DNA of 64,000 nt from Rhodovulum sulfidophilum. GTDB lineage: Bacteria; Pseudomonadota; Alphaproteobacteria; Rhodobacterales; Rhodobacteraceae. The notes beneath the pieces are model-generated. The model saw only the letters and a program-made list of their open reading frames with translations. It did no database searches and was not told where the DNA came from. The stretch spans positions 28,358-92,357 of the forward strand of contig QFPW01000020.1 in assembly GCA_003241785.1 (NCBI GenBank), in the 5' to 3' direction. Shown in pieces: positions 9,110 to 16,877 of the stretch (its first letter is position 1; each line of letters opens with the position of its first letter). The translations under genes were made by a program, and so were the position numbers.

Positions 9110-10267
9110 ATGTGGACCCGCTCCCCCTCCGATCCTGACCGGGATCACCCGCCCGCGGCGCGCGACGACCTCCCCGCCTGGCTGCCCGACCACGCCGTCA
9201 CCTATCTCGATCACGTCGCGCGCGGCCACACGCTCCGGGCGCTCGCGCGCGGCAAGGGCTGCCACGCCTCGACGGTGCTGCGGCAGGTCCGGCGGGTCGA
9301 GGCCTGGCGCGAGGATCCCCTCGTCGACGAGGCGCTCGACCGGCTCGGCCGCCTCCACGCCCATACCGACCCAGAGGAGACGACAGCGATGCGACATTCC
9401 GCCCTCGAGACCGCGGACGCCGCCGACGCCCATGCCCCCGGCGACAAGGTCGCCCAGGAGGCGCGGCGCATCCTGCGGCGGCTGTGCGAGAAGGGCGCCT
9501 TCCTCGCGGTCGCGCCGAACATGGAGAAGGCGGTGGTGCTGCGCGAGGTGGTGCCCGGCAAGCAGAACCGCATCGCGGTGGTCGATCGCGAGATCGCCCA
9601 TGCCTTCGCGCTGCAGGAATGGATCGCCTGCGAGCGGCCGGGCAAGGTCTCCTGCTACGCGATCACCATGGTCGGCCGCGCCGCGCTGAAGCGGCTGCTG
9701 CTCGAGGACCGTGACAAGCGCGAGCAGCGCGGCTTCGCCGAGGCGCAGTCGCCGTTCCAGGGACAGCACCGCTATTTCGCCGAGCGCAGCGTGATGGCCG
9801 ATGACGGCTCGGGCGCGCGACGGCTGCGCTTCAACCTCGCCGAAAGCCCGCTCTCGGTGCTGGGTCGCAAGCGCGACAAGGACGGGATCGCCTATCTCAC
9901 CCCCGAGCTCATCGAGGCGGGCGAGCGGCTGCGCGAGGATTTTGAGCTCGCGGGCATGGGGCCGCGGGTGACGCAGAACTGGGAGCGGTTCCTGACCGCC
10001 GGCGCCAGCCGGGGATCCGGCGCGCCCCACGACGGCGCCGAGGGGCCTTCCGACGCCCGGACCCGGGTCGCCCGGGCGATGGAGGCGCTCGGCCCCGGGC
10101 TCTCGGACATCGTGTTCCGCATCTGCTGCTTCCTCGAGGGGCTTGAAACGGCGGAGAAACGCCTCGGCTGGTCGGCGCGCTCCGGCAAGGTCGTGCTGAA
10201 AATCGCGCTCGAACGGCTGGCCGCGCATTACGGCGTCCCGCCGCGCGACCGGCGCGCGGCGGGTTGA
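9110..10267 (+). CDS. gafA: GafA-like transcriptional activator (HTH plus DUF6456)
   Basis: 385 residues from the ATG at 9110. A TTG at 9038 would add 24 residues from AT-rich, probably non-coding sequence. The N-terminal region carries a helix-turn-helix (TLRALARGKGCHASTVLRQV). The C-terminal region (about 240-300) has the DUF6456 signature AESPLSVLGRKRDKDG, then GERLREDFELAGMGPRVTQNW. This two-part layout matches GafA, the direct activator of the Rhodobacter gene transfer agent cluster, whose halves correspond to Caulobacter GafY and GafZ. The paired DUF6477 gene supports the call. No GTA structural genes are in the window, which is normal because the regulator is unlinked. Confidence 0.75.
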   Translation: MWTRSPSDPDRDHPPAARDDLPAWLPDHAVTYLDHVARGHTLRALARGKGCHASTVLRQVRRVEAWREDPLVDEALDRLGRLHAHTDPEETTAMRHSALETADAADAHAPGDKVAQEARRILRRLCEKGAFLAVAPNMEKAVVLREVVPGKQNRIAVVDREIAHAFALQEWIACERPGKVSCYAITMVGRAALKRLLLEDRDKREQRGFAEAQSPFQGQHRYFAERSVMADDGSGARRLRFNLAESPLSVLGRKRDKDGIAYLTPELIEAGERLREDFELAGMGPRVTQNWERFLTAGASRGSGAPHDGAEGPSDARTRVARAMEALGPGLSDIVFRICCFLEGLETAEKRLGWSARSGKVVLKIALERLAAHYGVPPRDRRAAG

Positions 10268-10284
10268 GCGGGGGCGCGGGGGAT

Positions 10285-10339
10285 GGCGGACCGAGGTCCG
10301 CCCTACGAAGGCGTGGCGTAGGGCGGACCTCGGTCCGCC
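10285..10339. repeat. REP-like inverted repeat, family A copy 1
   Basis: Perfect 23-bp arms (10285-10307 and 10317-10339) around a 9-base loop. Each arm holds the internal palindrome GGCGGACCGAGGTCCGCC followed by CTACG. It follows the gafA-like gene by 18 bases and probably also ends its transcript. Confidence 0.9.
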
Positions 10340-10429
10340 GTTCCCGCGCGAGACTCGCTCCCTGATCGTTCCCCTTGCGTCGCGCCGGTCTTTTCTCTAT
10401 CGCGGCGCGGTTCCGCGCGGACGCGGGAC

Positions 10430-10460
10430 GGAAGTCGCCGCCACCTTCCTGAAAAAACGG
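10430..10460 (+). promoter_or_regulatory. Candidate preQ1-I riboswitch overlapping the translation start region
   Basis: Just upstream of a queuosine-precursor transporter, the leader can form an H-type pseudoknot like the preQ1 class I aptamer. P1 is GGAAG (10430-10434) with CTTCC (10445-10449). P2 is CCG (10438-10440) with CGG (10458-10460). A cytosine at 10441 sits where the ligand-pairing C is found, and an A-rich linker TGAAAAAA (10450-10457) corresponds to the conserved A-tract. The P2 3' strand abuts the GGA/GAG ribosome binding region before the ATG at 10468, so ligand binding would lower translation. The fold was drawn by hand and some consensus bases differ. Confidence 0.6.
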
Positions 10461-10467
10461 ACGCGAG

Positions 10468-11094
10468 ATGAAGAACAGCTACCTCCTGGGCGTGGTCGCC
10501 ATGGCGATCATCGTCCTCGCATCGAACATCCTGGTGCAGTTCCTGTTCGGCCAATGGCTGACCTGGGGCGCCTTCACCTATCCCTTCGCCTTCCTCGTCA
10601 CCGACCTCATGAACCGGCTGCACGGGCCGAAGGCGGCGCGCCGCGTGATCTACGTGGGCTTCGTGACCGGCCTCGTCTGCAGCCTCGTCGGCACCCAGAT
10701 CGTCGGGGAATTCGGCCCGCTCGTCTCGCTGCGCGTCGCGATCGCCTCGCTCACCGCCTTCCTGTTCGGCCAGCTTCTCGACGTGACCATCTTCAACCGG
10801 CTGCGCCGGGGGAGCTGGTGGCGGGCGCCGCTGGTGTCGAGCACGCTCGGCAGCGTCGCGGACACGGTGATCTTCTTCACGCTGGCCTTCTCGCTCAGCT
10901 TCGCCTTCCTCGCGCCCGCGGTCGACGTCGCCTGGGCCAACGAGCCGGTGCCGCTGCTCGGGCACGGGCCGGTGCTGCCGCTCTGGATGAGCCTCGCCAT
11001 CGCCGATTTCGGGGTGAAGTTCGCGATCGCGATCTTCGCGCTGGCGCCGTTCCGGATCGCGATCTGGAACTGGCAGCCCCGGGCGGTGAAATAG
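10468..11094 (+). CDS. yhhQ: Queuosine precursor transporter (YhhQ/VUT family)
   Basis: 208 residues with about six hydrophobic segments. Family signatures are LTWGAFTYPFAFLVTDLMNR near residues 30-50 and the C-terminal FGVKFAIAIFALAPFR. Members import preQ0/preQ1 for queuosine modification of tRNA. The candidate preQ1 riboswitch directly upstream agrees with this. It appears monocistronic, with a REP-like element before it and a structured RNA after it. Confidence 0.9.
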   Translation: MKNSYLLGVVAMAIIVLASNILVQFLFGQWLTWGAFTYPFAFLVTDLMNRLHGPKAARRVIYVGFVTGLVCSLVGTQIVGEFGPLVSLRVAIASLTAFLFGQLLDVTIFNRLRRGSWWRAPLVSSTLGSVADTVIFFTLAFSLSFAFLAPAVDVAWANEPVPLLGHGPVLPLWMSLAIADFGVKFAIAIFALAPFRIAIWNWQPRAVK

Positions 11095-11157
11095 GCTCGG
11101 GGGGCGGGACGGGGCCGATCACCGAAATAGGACTTGCCTTTCGCGGGATCGGTGCCA

Positions 11158-11360
11158 CCATCAGAGGCAACCGAAACCAGCGAAAAGGAGGTGATCCAAT
11201 GTCTGATGGGACTTTGGAGCTTGTGGCCGGGTTGACGCATGGGGAGATCGCCTGAGGGGCAGCCCTCTCGGGAAGAGACTCAGGCGTAGGGTTAGGCCCG
11301 TTCGGCCAGCCTCCAAGTTCTGGAATTCGGGGGTCGCGGTACGCCGCGGCCCCTTCGCGT
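11158..11360 (+). ncRNA. Candidate structured RNA with an internal short ORF
   Basis: This 200-base segment holds several inverted repeats that enclose a short ORF. CCATCAGA (11158-11165) pairs with TCTGATGG (11202-11209) across the ribosome binding site. A segment at 11210-11227 is an imperfect complement of 11302-11318. The end is a perfect 10-bp GC stem at 11330-11353 with a TACG loop, followed by only a short T-rich tail. The layout resembles a leader-peptide/attenuator or a small dual-function RNA. I do not recognise a named RNA family. Confidence 0.45.
11199..11255 (+). CDS. 18-codon ORF with a perfect Shine-Dalgarno (leader peptide or small protein)
   Basis: ATG at 11199 to TGA at 11253-11255 encodes MSDGTLELVAGLTHGEIA. 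The upstream AAGGAGGTGATCC (11185-11197) is the full-length complement of the 16S 3' end, 7 bases from the ATG, and is the strongest ribosome binding site noticed in the window. There is no run of one regulatory amino acid codon, so classical amino-acid attenuation is not indicated. Translation is likely from the ribosome binding site alone; the function is unknown. Confidence 0.5.
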   Translation: MSDGTLELVAGLTHGEIA

Positions 11361-11446
11361 TGCAAGGGCGCCGGATGGCGCGGTGAATCGCGGAACCCCG
11401 GGCGCCGAGCGCGCGGTTCCGCCCGGAGGCGGACGGGACGAGGCGC

Positions 11447-11869
11447 ATGCTGCGGATCAACGACGCGATCAGCATCGCCGACTGGGAGCTGACCGAGACC
11501 TTCACGCGCGCCTCGGGGCCCGGCGGACAGAACGTCAACAAGGTCTCGACCGCCGTCGAGCTCAGGTTCGAGGCGGAGCGCTCGCCGCACCTGCCGCCGG
11601 AGGCGAAGGCGCGGCTGCGCCGCCTCGCGGGCCGGCGCTGGACCGGGGAGGGGGCGCTCGTCATCACGGCCGAGACCCACCGTTCGCAGGCGCTGAACCG
11701 CGCGGAGGCGCGCGAAAAGCTGCGCGCGCTGATCCTCGCCGCGCTCGAGCGGCCGAAGCAGCGGCGGCCGACCCGGCCGACGCTGGGCTCGGTCCGGCGC
11801 CGGCTCGACGCCAAGGCGCAGCGCGGCGCGCTCAAGGCGAACCGGGCCAGGCCCGAGGACGAAGCCTGA
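11447..11869 (+). CDS. arfB: ArfB/YaeJ-type ribosome rescue peptidyl-tRNA hydrolase
   Basis: 140 residues. The release-factor GGQ motif is at residues 26-28 within RASGPGGQNVNKVSTAVEL. The protein lacks the codon-recognition domain of RF1/RF2 and ends in a Lys/Arg-rich tail (RPTRPTLGSVRRRLDAKAQR) that enters the mRNA channel in characterised ArfB. It releases peptides from ribosomes stalled on truncated mRNA. Confidence 0.93.
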   Translation: MLRINDAISIADWELTETFTRASGPGGQNVNKVSTAVELRFEAERSPHLPPEAKARLRRLAGRRWTGEGALVITAETHRSQALNRAEAREKLRALILAALERPKQRRPTRPTLGSVRRRLDAKAQRGALKANRARPEDEA

Positions 11870-11963
11870 GCGGGCGCATTTTCACTTCCCGCGCATGCGA
11901 ACACGTCTTCTCGCGACGCGCCGCGCCATGCTAGCCCTGCGGGGCGGCGGCGGAGCGGATGCG

Positions 11964-13034
11964 ATGATCAAAGACTGGTTTCCTCAACTCGTTTACGGCG
12001 TGGCGCTGGCGCTGATGATCGGCTGGGTGCTGCTGATCGGGCGGCCGGTGATCCTGCCCGTGGTCGCGGGCCTCATCGTCGCCTATGTGATCCTCGGCCT
12101 CGCCGAGCTGTTCGGCCGGCTGCCCGGACTGCGGGAGCGGCTGCCGGCGAGCCTGCGCTACGCGCTCGCCGTGCTGGTGATCGGCGGCACGCTCGCGGCG
12201 ATCGTCTGGCTCGTCATCACCAATGTGACGCATATCGCCACGACGCTGCCGCGCTATCAGGAGCAGTTCCTCGCGATCATCCAGGCCCTCGCCGAGCGGT
12301 TCGGCTTCGAGGCCGAGCCCGACTGGCAGGCGATCCGGAGCGACATCCTTTCGCGCATCGACATCCGCCGGGCGATCGGCGTCACCGTCGCCACCGCCTC
12401 CTCGATCACCGCGACCTTCATCGTCGTGGTGATCTACGCGGGCTTCATCCTGTCGGAGAAGGACAGCTTCGGCCACAAGATCGCGCTCCTGTCGCACGAG
12501 CCGGCCCGGGTGGCGCAGATCCAGCAGGTGATCAGCGACATCAACAGCTCGATCGGCGCCTATCTCGTGATGAAGACGCTGATCAACATCGCGCTCGGGG
12601 TCGGAAGCTACGCGATCATGTGGTGGTTCGGCATCCCCTTCGCCGGCTTCTGGGCGATCCTGATCGGGCTCTTCAACTACATCCCCTATATCGGCGGCTT
12701 CATCGGGGTCGGCCTGCCGACCTTCCTCGCCGTGGCCGAGCTCGGCGGCTTCTGGCCGCTCGCGAGCTTCCTGATGGCGATGATCGCGATCCAGGTGCTG
12801 CTCGGCAATTTCATCGAGCCCTATGTGATGGGAAGCTCGATGAACCTCAGCCCGCTGGTGATCCTGATCAGCCTCGTCGCCTGGGCCGCGCTCTGGGGCA
12901 TCGCCGGGGCGATCCTCTCGGTGCCGATCACCGCGATGATGGTGATCATCTTCGCCGAATTCCCCGGCACGCGGCCGCTCGCGATCCTCATGTCCAAGGA
13001 CGGCCAGCTCGCGAAGGCCGGGGCGCCGCGCTGA
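11964..13034 (+). CDS. AI-2E family transporter (UPF0118/PerM-like permease)
   Basis: 356 residues with about eight membrane segments. Start ATG at 11964 with GGAG 8 bases upstream; an in-frame ATG at 11895 would add 23 unlikely residues. The family pattern is clear: paired N-terminal helices, a long soluble segment (about 80-140), then conserved FNYIPYIGGFIGVGLPTFLA and LGNFIEPYVMGSSMNLSPL in the C-terminal half. Members are linked to autoinducer-2 export, ion antiport or unknown substrates, so the substrate is not assigned. Confidence 0.9.
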   Translation: MIKDWFPQLVYGVALALMIGWVLLIGRPVILPVVAGLIVAYVILGLAELFGRLPGLRERLPASLRYALAVLVIGGTLAAIVWLVITNVTHIATTLPRYQEQFLAIIQALAERFGFEAEPDWQAIRSDILSRIDIRRAIGVTVATASSITATFIVVVIYAGFILSEKDSFGHKIALLSHEPARVAQIQQVISDINSSIGAYLVMKTLINIALGVGSYAIMWWFGIPFAGFWAILIGLFNYIPYIGGFIGVGLPTFLAVAELGGFWPLASFLMAMIAIQVLLGNFIEPYVMGSSMNLSPLVILISLVAWAALWGIAGAILSVPITAMMVIIFAEFPGTRPLAILMSKDGQLAKAGAPR

Positions 13035-13057
13035 GGCGGCGCCCGGCGGGCGCGTGC

Positions 13058-14089
13058 TCAGGCGTCGCCGGGGGCCGCGCCGGTGCCGAGCTCGGCCGGA
13101 TCGAACTCGTAATGCGCGCCGCAGAACTGGCAGTCGGCGGTGATCTTGCCGTCCTCGGTCGTCATCGTCGCCAGTTCCTCGGGCGTGTAGATCGAGAGCG
13201 AGCGCACCACCTTCTCCGGGCCGCAGGTGCAGCCGAAGCGGACCGGCTGCGAATCGTAGACCCGGGGCGCCTCCTCGTGGAACAGGCGCAGGAGCAGCTG
13301 GTCGGGGCCGACATGCGGGCCGATCAGCTCGGTCTCCTCGACGGTGCCGAGCAGCGTGACGGCGCGGTTCCAGTTGTCCGCCTCCGGCCCGTCGAGCATG
13401 TCCTCGGGCGCGAGCAGGCCGTCGAAGCCGGTCGCCTCCTGCTTCGCATGCGGCGAGGCGGCGGGCATGTGCTGCAGCATCACGCCGCCGGCGCGCCAAC
13501 GCGCGTCCTCGCCCGGCATGGTGGCCTCGCCCATCGCGATCGCGAACCGGGTCGGAATCTGCTCGGACTGCGCGAAATAGGTCTCGGCGCAGTCCGAGAG
13601 CGAGCGCCCGGCGAGCGGGGTGATCCCCTGGTAGGGCGGCGTGCCCGGACCCTGGTCGATCAGCATGCCGAACCGCCCGGCGCCGAGCAGCGCGTAGGGG
13701 TTTTCCCCCGCCGGCCGGGCCGCGAGCCCTTCGGCGTCGAAGCCCGCGTAGGCGCGCATGCGCGCGGGCTCGCCCTCGGTCTCGGGCGCGAAATAGTCGG
13801 TCGCGACGAGCTGGATCGGTCCCTCGGCGCGGAGCTGGAGCGAGAGCCGCCAGCCGGGGCGGATCGTCTGGCCGATCAGCGCGGTGATGAGGGTCGCCTC
13901 GGCGACGAGCGCCGCGACCGGGGCGGGATAGGCGTGCTGCCCGAGGATGGTGTCGAGCACCGTGTCGAGCCGCGCCACCCGGCCGCGCACATCGGCGCGG
14001 TCGAGCTGAAAGGGCAGGATTGTGTCGTCCCAGGCGATGCGGCCGGCGAGTGTCATGGGCTTGTTCCGATGGCTGTTGGGTCCCGACAT
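13058..14089 (-). CDS. hslO: Hsp33 redox-regulated chaperone
   Basis: 343 residues from the ATG at 14089; an internal ATG at 14056 gives MTLAGRIAWDD and is also possible. The C-terminal zinc site is present as CTCG followed by CQFCGAHYEF, the CxC/CxxC switch that releases zinc on oxidation. The body shows the Hsp33 pattern (YPAPVAALVAEATLITALIG). It is a cytoplasmic holdase active under oxidative stress. It is divergent from the Nudix gene across about 75 bases. Confidence 0.94.
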   Translation of the reverse strand: MSGPNSHRNKPMTLAGRIAWDDTILPFQLDRADVRGRVARLDTVLDTILGQHAYPAPVAALVAEATLITALIGQTIRPGWRLSLQLRAEGPIQLVATDYFAPETEGEPARMRAYAGFDAEGLAARPAGENPYALLGAGRFGMLIDQGPGTPPYQGITPLAGRSLSDCAETYFAQSEQIPTRFAIAMGEATMPGEDARWRAGGVMLQHMPAASPHAKQEATGFDGLLAPEDMLDGPEADNWNRAVTLLGTVEETELIGPHVGPDQLLLRLFHEEAPRVYDSQPVRFGCTCGPEKVVRSLSIYTPEELATMTTEDGKITADCQFCGAHYEFDPAELGTGAAPGDA

Positions 14090-14162
14090 AGGTGTTCCGG
14101 CCCGGGAGTGCAAACTCGGGCGACGCGCGCGCCGCCTTCCGCCCGTCGCGCGGCGCGCTAAG

Positions 14163-14609
14163 ATGCCGCCCATGCGCAGATTCGGGCCCCCCGTCGATCC
14201 CCGGCAGACCTACCAGAACCGGCTCGGCGCCTATGCCGTGATCCGGCGCGGCGACCACCTGCTTCTGACCGAGCAGGACGGCGCGCCGCCCGAGCTGCAG
14301 CTGCCGGGCGGCGGGATCGATCCGGGCGAGGGCGCGCTGCGCGCGCTGCACCGCGAATGCCTGGAGGAGACCGGCTGGACGATCCGCCCGGTCCGCTGGC
14401 TCGGCGTCTACCAGCGCTACGTCTACATGCCCGACTACGACCTCTGGGCGCGCAAGGTCTGCCATGTCTACCTCTGCGGCGCCGGGCCACGCCGCGGCCC
14501 GCCGCGCGAGGCCGGGCATCGCGCGGTCTGGATGCCGGTCGCGGCGGCGCTCGCGGCGCTCAGCATCGACGGCGACCGGCATTTCGCCCGCCGCGCGGTC
14601 GGGGGCTGA
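14163..14609 (+). CDS. Nudix hydrolase
   Basis: 148 residues from the ATG at 14163 (or 145 from 14172). The Nudix box is complete: GGIDPGEGALRALHRECLEE then TGW, fitting Gx5Ex7REUxEExGU. The box is preceded by LQLPGG. The substrate cannot be read from the sequence; most such proteins hydrolyse nucleoside diphosphate derivatives. The stop is separated by one base from the start of the following lipoprotein gene, so the two are probably cotranscribed. Confidence 0.88.
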   Translation: MPPMRRFGPPVDPRQTYQNRLGAYAVIRRGDHLLLTEQDGAPPELQLPGGGIDPGEGALRALHRECLEETGWTIRPVRWLGVYQRYVYMPDYDLWARKVCHVYLCGAGPRRGPPREAGHRAVWMPVAAALAALSIDGDRHFARRAVGG

Positions 14610-14610
14610 G

Positions 14611-15150
14611 ATGCGCGCCGCGCCCCTCGCGCCCCTCGCGGCGATGCTCCTCGCCTCCTGCGCCACGCTGTCCGAGGAGGAATGCCGCTCCGGGAACTGG
14701 AACGCCATCGGCGTGTCGGACGGGATGGCGGGCCGGTCGGAGGGTTTCGTCGCGAACCACGCGGAGGCCTGTTCCGAACTCGGCGTGACGCCCGATTTCG
14801 CCGCCTGGAACGCCGGGCGCCTCGCGGGGCTCGGGAGCTATTGCACGCCGGAGCGCGCCTATTCGGCGGGCCAGCGCGGGCAGCGGCTCAACCCGGTCTG
14901 CGGCGGCTACGACCTCCGCGCGCTCGCGGCCGCCAATATGGCCGGATTGCGCTATCACGAGGTCGATCGCGACATCGACGCGGTGCGCGGCCAGATCCGC
15001 GCCGCCGGCAACCGGATCGACGCGCTGCGCGACGGCGACACGACCAAGGGCGAGCGCGCCGAGATCCGCCGCCTGCGCCGCGACATCGACCGCTGGAAAC
15101 GCGAGCTCGACCGGCTCGAATGGGAGCGGCGGCGCGTCGCCTACTGGTGA
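14611..15150 (+). CDS. DUF2799-type lipoprotein
   Basis: 179 residues. The signal peptide ends in the lipobox LLASC, with the lipidated Cys at residue 17. The mature part opens with the DUF2799 signature NWNAIGVSDGMAGRSEG. The C-terminal 60 residues form a charged helical segment likely to be a coiled coil (RAEIRRLRRDIDRWKRELDR). It should sit in the envelope; its function is unknown. It is tightly spaced behind the Nudix gene and a family A repeat follows it. Confidence 0.8.
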   Translation: MRAAPLAPLAAMLLASCATLSEEECRSGNWNAIGVSDGMAGRSEGFVANHAEACSELGVTPDFAAWNAGRLAGLGSYCTPERAYSAGQRGQRLNPVCGGYDLRALAAANMAGLRYHEVDRDIDAVRGQIRAAGNRIDALRDGDTTKGERAEIRRLRRDIDRWKRELDRLEWERRRVAYW

Positions 15151-15159
15151 GCGGGGGAA

Positions 15160-15214
15160 GGCGGACCGAGGTCCGCCCTACGATGCCGTCCCGTAGCGCG
15201 GACCTCGGTCCGCC
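15160..15214. repeat. REP-like inverted repeat, family A copy 2
   Basis: 23-base arms at 15160-15182 and 15192-15214 with one mismatch. It is flanked by AA on the left and TTTT on the right, so it probably acts as a bidirectional terminator between the convergent lipoprotein and yaiI genes. Confidence 0.9.
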
Positions 15215-15220
15215 TTTTCC

Positions 15221-15670
15221 TCACCCCTTCCGCGCCAGCGCGCGCAATTCGCGCTCCAGCGTCTCGAGGAAGCGCGAGCGGTCGGCGGGGCGGAAGCCCT
15301 TGCCGCCGCCCTGCCGGAACGGGTCGGCGGCGCGCAGATCCGCCATCAGGTCGCGTGTCGCGAGCTTCTCGCCGATGTTGCGCGCGTCGAAGACCGAGCC
15401 GTCGGGGGCGAGGGCGAGCGCCCCCGCCTCGACCACCCGCGCGGCGAGCGGCACGTCGGCGGTCACGCAGAGATCGCCGGGCCCGACCCGCTCGGCGATC
15501 CATTTGTCGGCCGCGTCCGCGCCCTGCTCGACCACGACGACGCGGGCGAGCGGGTGGCGGCTCGGCCTGATCCCGCCATTCGCCACGTAGACGACCTCGA
15601 CGCCGTGCCGCTCGGCCACGCGCAGCACCTCGTCGCGCACCGGACAGGCATCGGCGTCGACGTAGATCAC
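15221..15670 (-). CDS. yaiI: YaiI/YqxD family protein (DUF188)
   Basis: 149 residues with a GTG start at 15670 overlapping the TGA of fghA (GTGA). It opens IYVDADACPVRDE and contains CVTADVPLAARVVEAGA and DARNIGEKLATRDLMADLR, all typical of the DUF188 family, a PIN-like fold of unknown activity. It is translationally coupled to fghA. The C-terminus ends 6 bases from the family A repeat. Confidence 0.9.
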   Translation of the reverse strand: MIYVDADACPVRDEVLRVAERHGVEVVYVANGGIRPSRHPLARVVVVEQGADAADKWIAERVGPGDLCVTADVPLAARVVEAGALALAPDGSVFDARNIGEKLATRDLMADLRAADPFRQGGGKGFRPADRSRFLETLERELRALARKG

Positions 15671-16497
15671 AAGTAAAGCGCCTCGGCGTGGAAGGTCACG
15701 TGCTCCTCCATGAAGCTCGCCACGAAGAAGTAGCTGTGATCGTAGCCCGGCTGCATCCGGAAGATCGCGGGCTGGCGCGTCTCGGCGATCGCCGCGGCGA
15801 GCGCCTCGGGTTTCAGCAGGTCGAGGAACTGGTCGCTCGCGCCCTGGTCGATCAGCATCTGCCCCTTCCAGCCCTTCTCGCGCAGCAGCAGGCTCGAATC
15901 GTGCCGGTGCCAGGCGTCGCTCTCCGGCCCGAGATAGGCGCCGAGCTGCTTGCGGCCCCAGTCCGAATTGCTCGGATTGGCGATCGGCGCGAAGGCCGAG
16001 ACCGACTTGAACCGGTCGGGATAGGTCAGCGCGATCGTGAGCGCGCCATGGCCGCCCATCGAATGGCCGGTGATCCCCTGCGCGCCCTCCTCGAGCTCGA
16101 AGTTGCGGAAGACGAGGCTCGGCAGCTCCTCGGTGATGTAGGACCACATCTTGAAATGCGGATCCCAGGGCTTCTCGGTCGCGTCGACGTAGAAGCCCGC
16201 GCCCTGGCCGAGGTCGTAGGCGTCGTCGTTCGCGACGCCCTCGCCGCGCGGCGAGGTGTCCGGATAGATGAGCGCGATCCCCTCGCGCGCCGCCCAGGCC
16301 TGCGCGCCGGCCTTGGTCATCGCGTTCTCATGCGTGCAGGTCAGGCCCGAGAGATACCAGAGCACCGGCACCGGGCCGCTTTTCGCCTGGGGCGGCGTGT
16401 AGACGGCGAAGGTCATGTCGCAGCCGCAGACCTCCGACGCGTGGGTGTAGACACCCTGTGTGCCGCCGAAGGCCGCGTTCTCCGAAACCGTCTTCAT
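15667..16497 (-). CDS. fghA: S-formylglutathione hydrolase
   Basis: 276 residues of esterase D type. The nucleophile serine is S146 in GHSMGGHGA. Other signatures are YLSGLTCTHENAMTKAG near residue 48, the catalytic Asp in the DQGASDQFL region, and the His in GYDHSYFF. It hydrolyses S-formylglutathione to formate and glutathione in formaldehyde detoxification. No formaldehyde dehydrogenase gene lies next to it. Confidence 0.95.
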   Translation of the reverse strand: MKTVSENAAFGGTQGVYTHASEVCGCDMTFAVYTPPQAKSGPVPVLWYLSGLTCTHENAMTKAGAQAWAAREGIALIYPDTSPRGEGVANDDAYDLGQGAGFYVDATEKPWDPHFKMWSYITEELPSLVFRNFELEEGAQGITGHSMGGHGALTIALTYPDRFKSVSAFAPIANPSNSDWGRKQLGAYLGPESDAWHRHDSSLLLREKGWKGQMLIDQGASDQFLDLLKPEALAAAIAETRQPAIFRMQPGYDHSYFFVASFMEEHVTFHAEALYL

Positions 16498-16877
16498 CCA
16501 GTGTCCTCCTCAGATCGGGGCAATCCATAGCACCGCGCCCGTTCCCGGCGCAAACCGGGCCGGGGCCCTGGCCGGACGCTATCCCAAGCCGCGCCCGGCT
16601 TCCCTTGGCCAAAGGTCGGAGATGCCGGGACCGCGCCCGCCTGCGCGGCCGGCCGAAGGGCGGCGCGTCCGTAAAGTAAGCATCGAATAAATCCGAAACT
16701 GAAAGGAAGTATCGGAGATGGATCGTCTTGCGTTAATCTCTCGTTAATATTGGTAATGAATTCATATGGTAAATCACATTAACCAACCACATGGAGAGTC
16801 GCGAGTATTAGAAACGAATGGTGATAAAAAGAAGATCAATGGAAACGGGCATCTGACAGTGACTGAGGGAGATCAAG
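16498..16877. other. Intergenic region with an AT-rich half and a CtrA-type site
   Basis: Divergent promoter region between fghA and the SET-domain gene. The left half is ordinary high-GC sequence. From about 16675 to 16870 it is AT-rich and holds the TTAA-N7-TTAA site. No tRNA or convincing small ORF was found. Confidence 0.5.
16733..16747. promoter_or_regulatory. CtrA-type box TTAA-N7-TTAA
   Basis: Exact TTAATCTCTCGTTAA, the full consensus for the alphaproteobacterial response regulator CtrA. It sits in an AT-rich promoter region about 130 bases upstream of the SET-domain gene. CtrA binding is inferred from the motif alone. Confidence 0.6.

Noticed and set aside
11185..11197. AAGGAGGTGATCC as the 3' end of a 16S rRNA gene
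   Set aside because: There is no flanking 16S sequence. It is a ribosome binding site in front of a short ORF.
11158..11360. tmRNA
   Set aside because: No alanine-tRNA-like acceptor or degradation-tag sequence is present, so the structured unit is left unnamed.
11931..14708. Minus-strand open frame of about 925 codons
   Set aside because: It spans several real genes on both strands (AI-2E permease, hslO in another frame, Nudix) with low-complexity sequence; it is not a gene.
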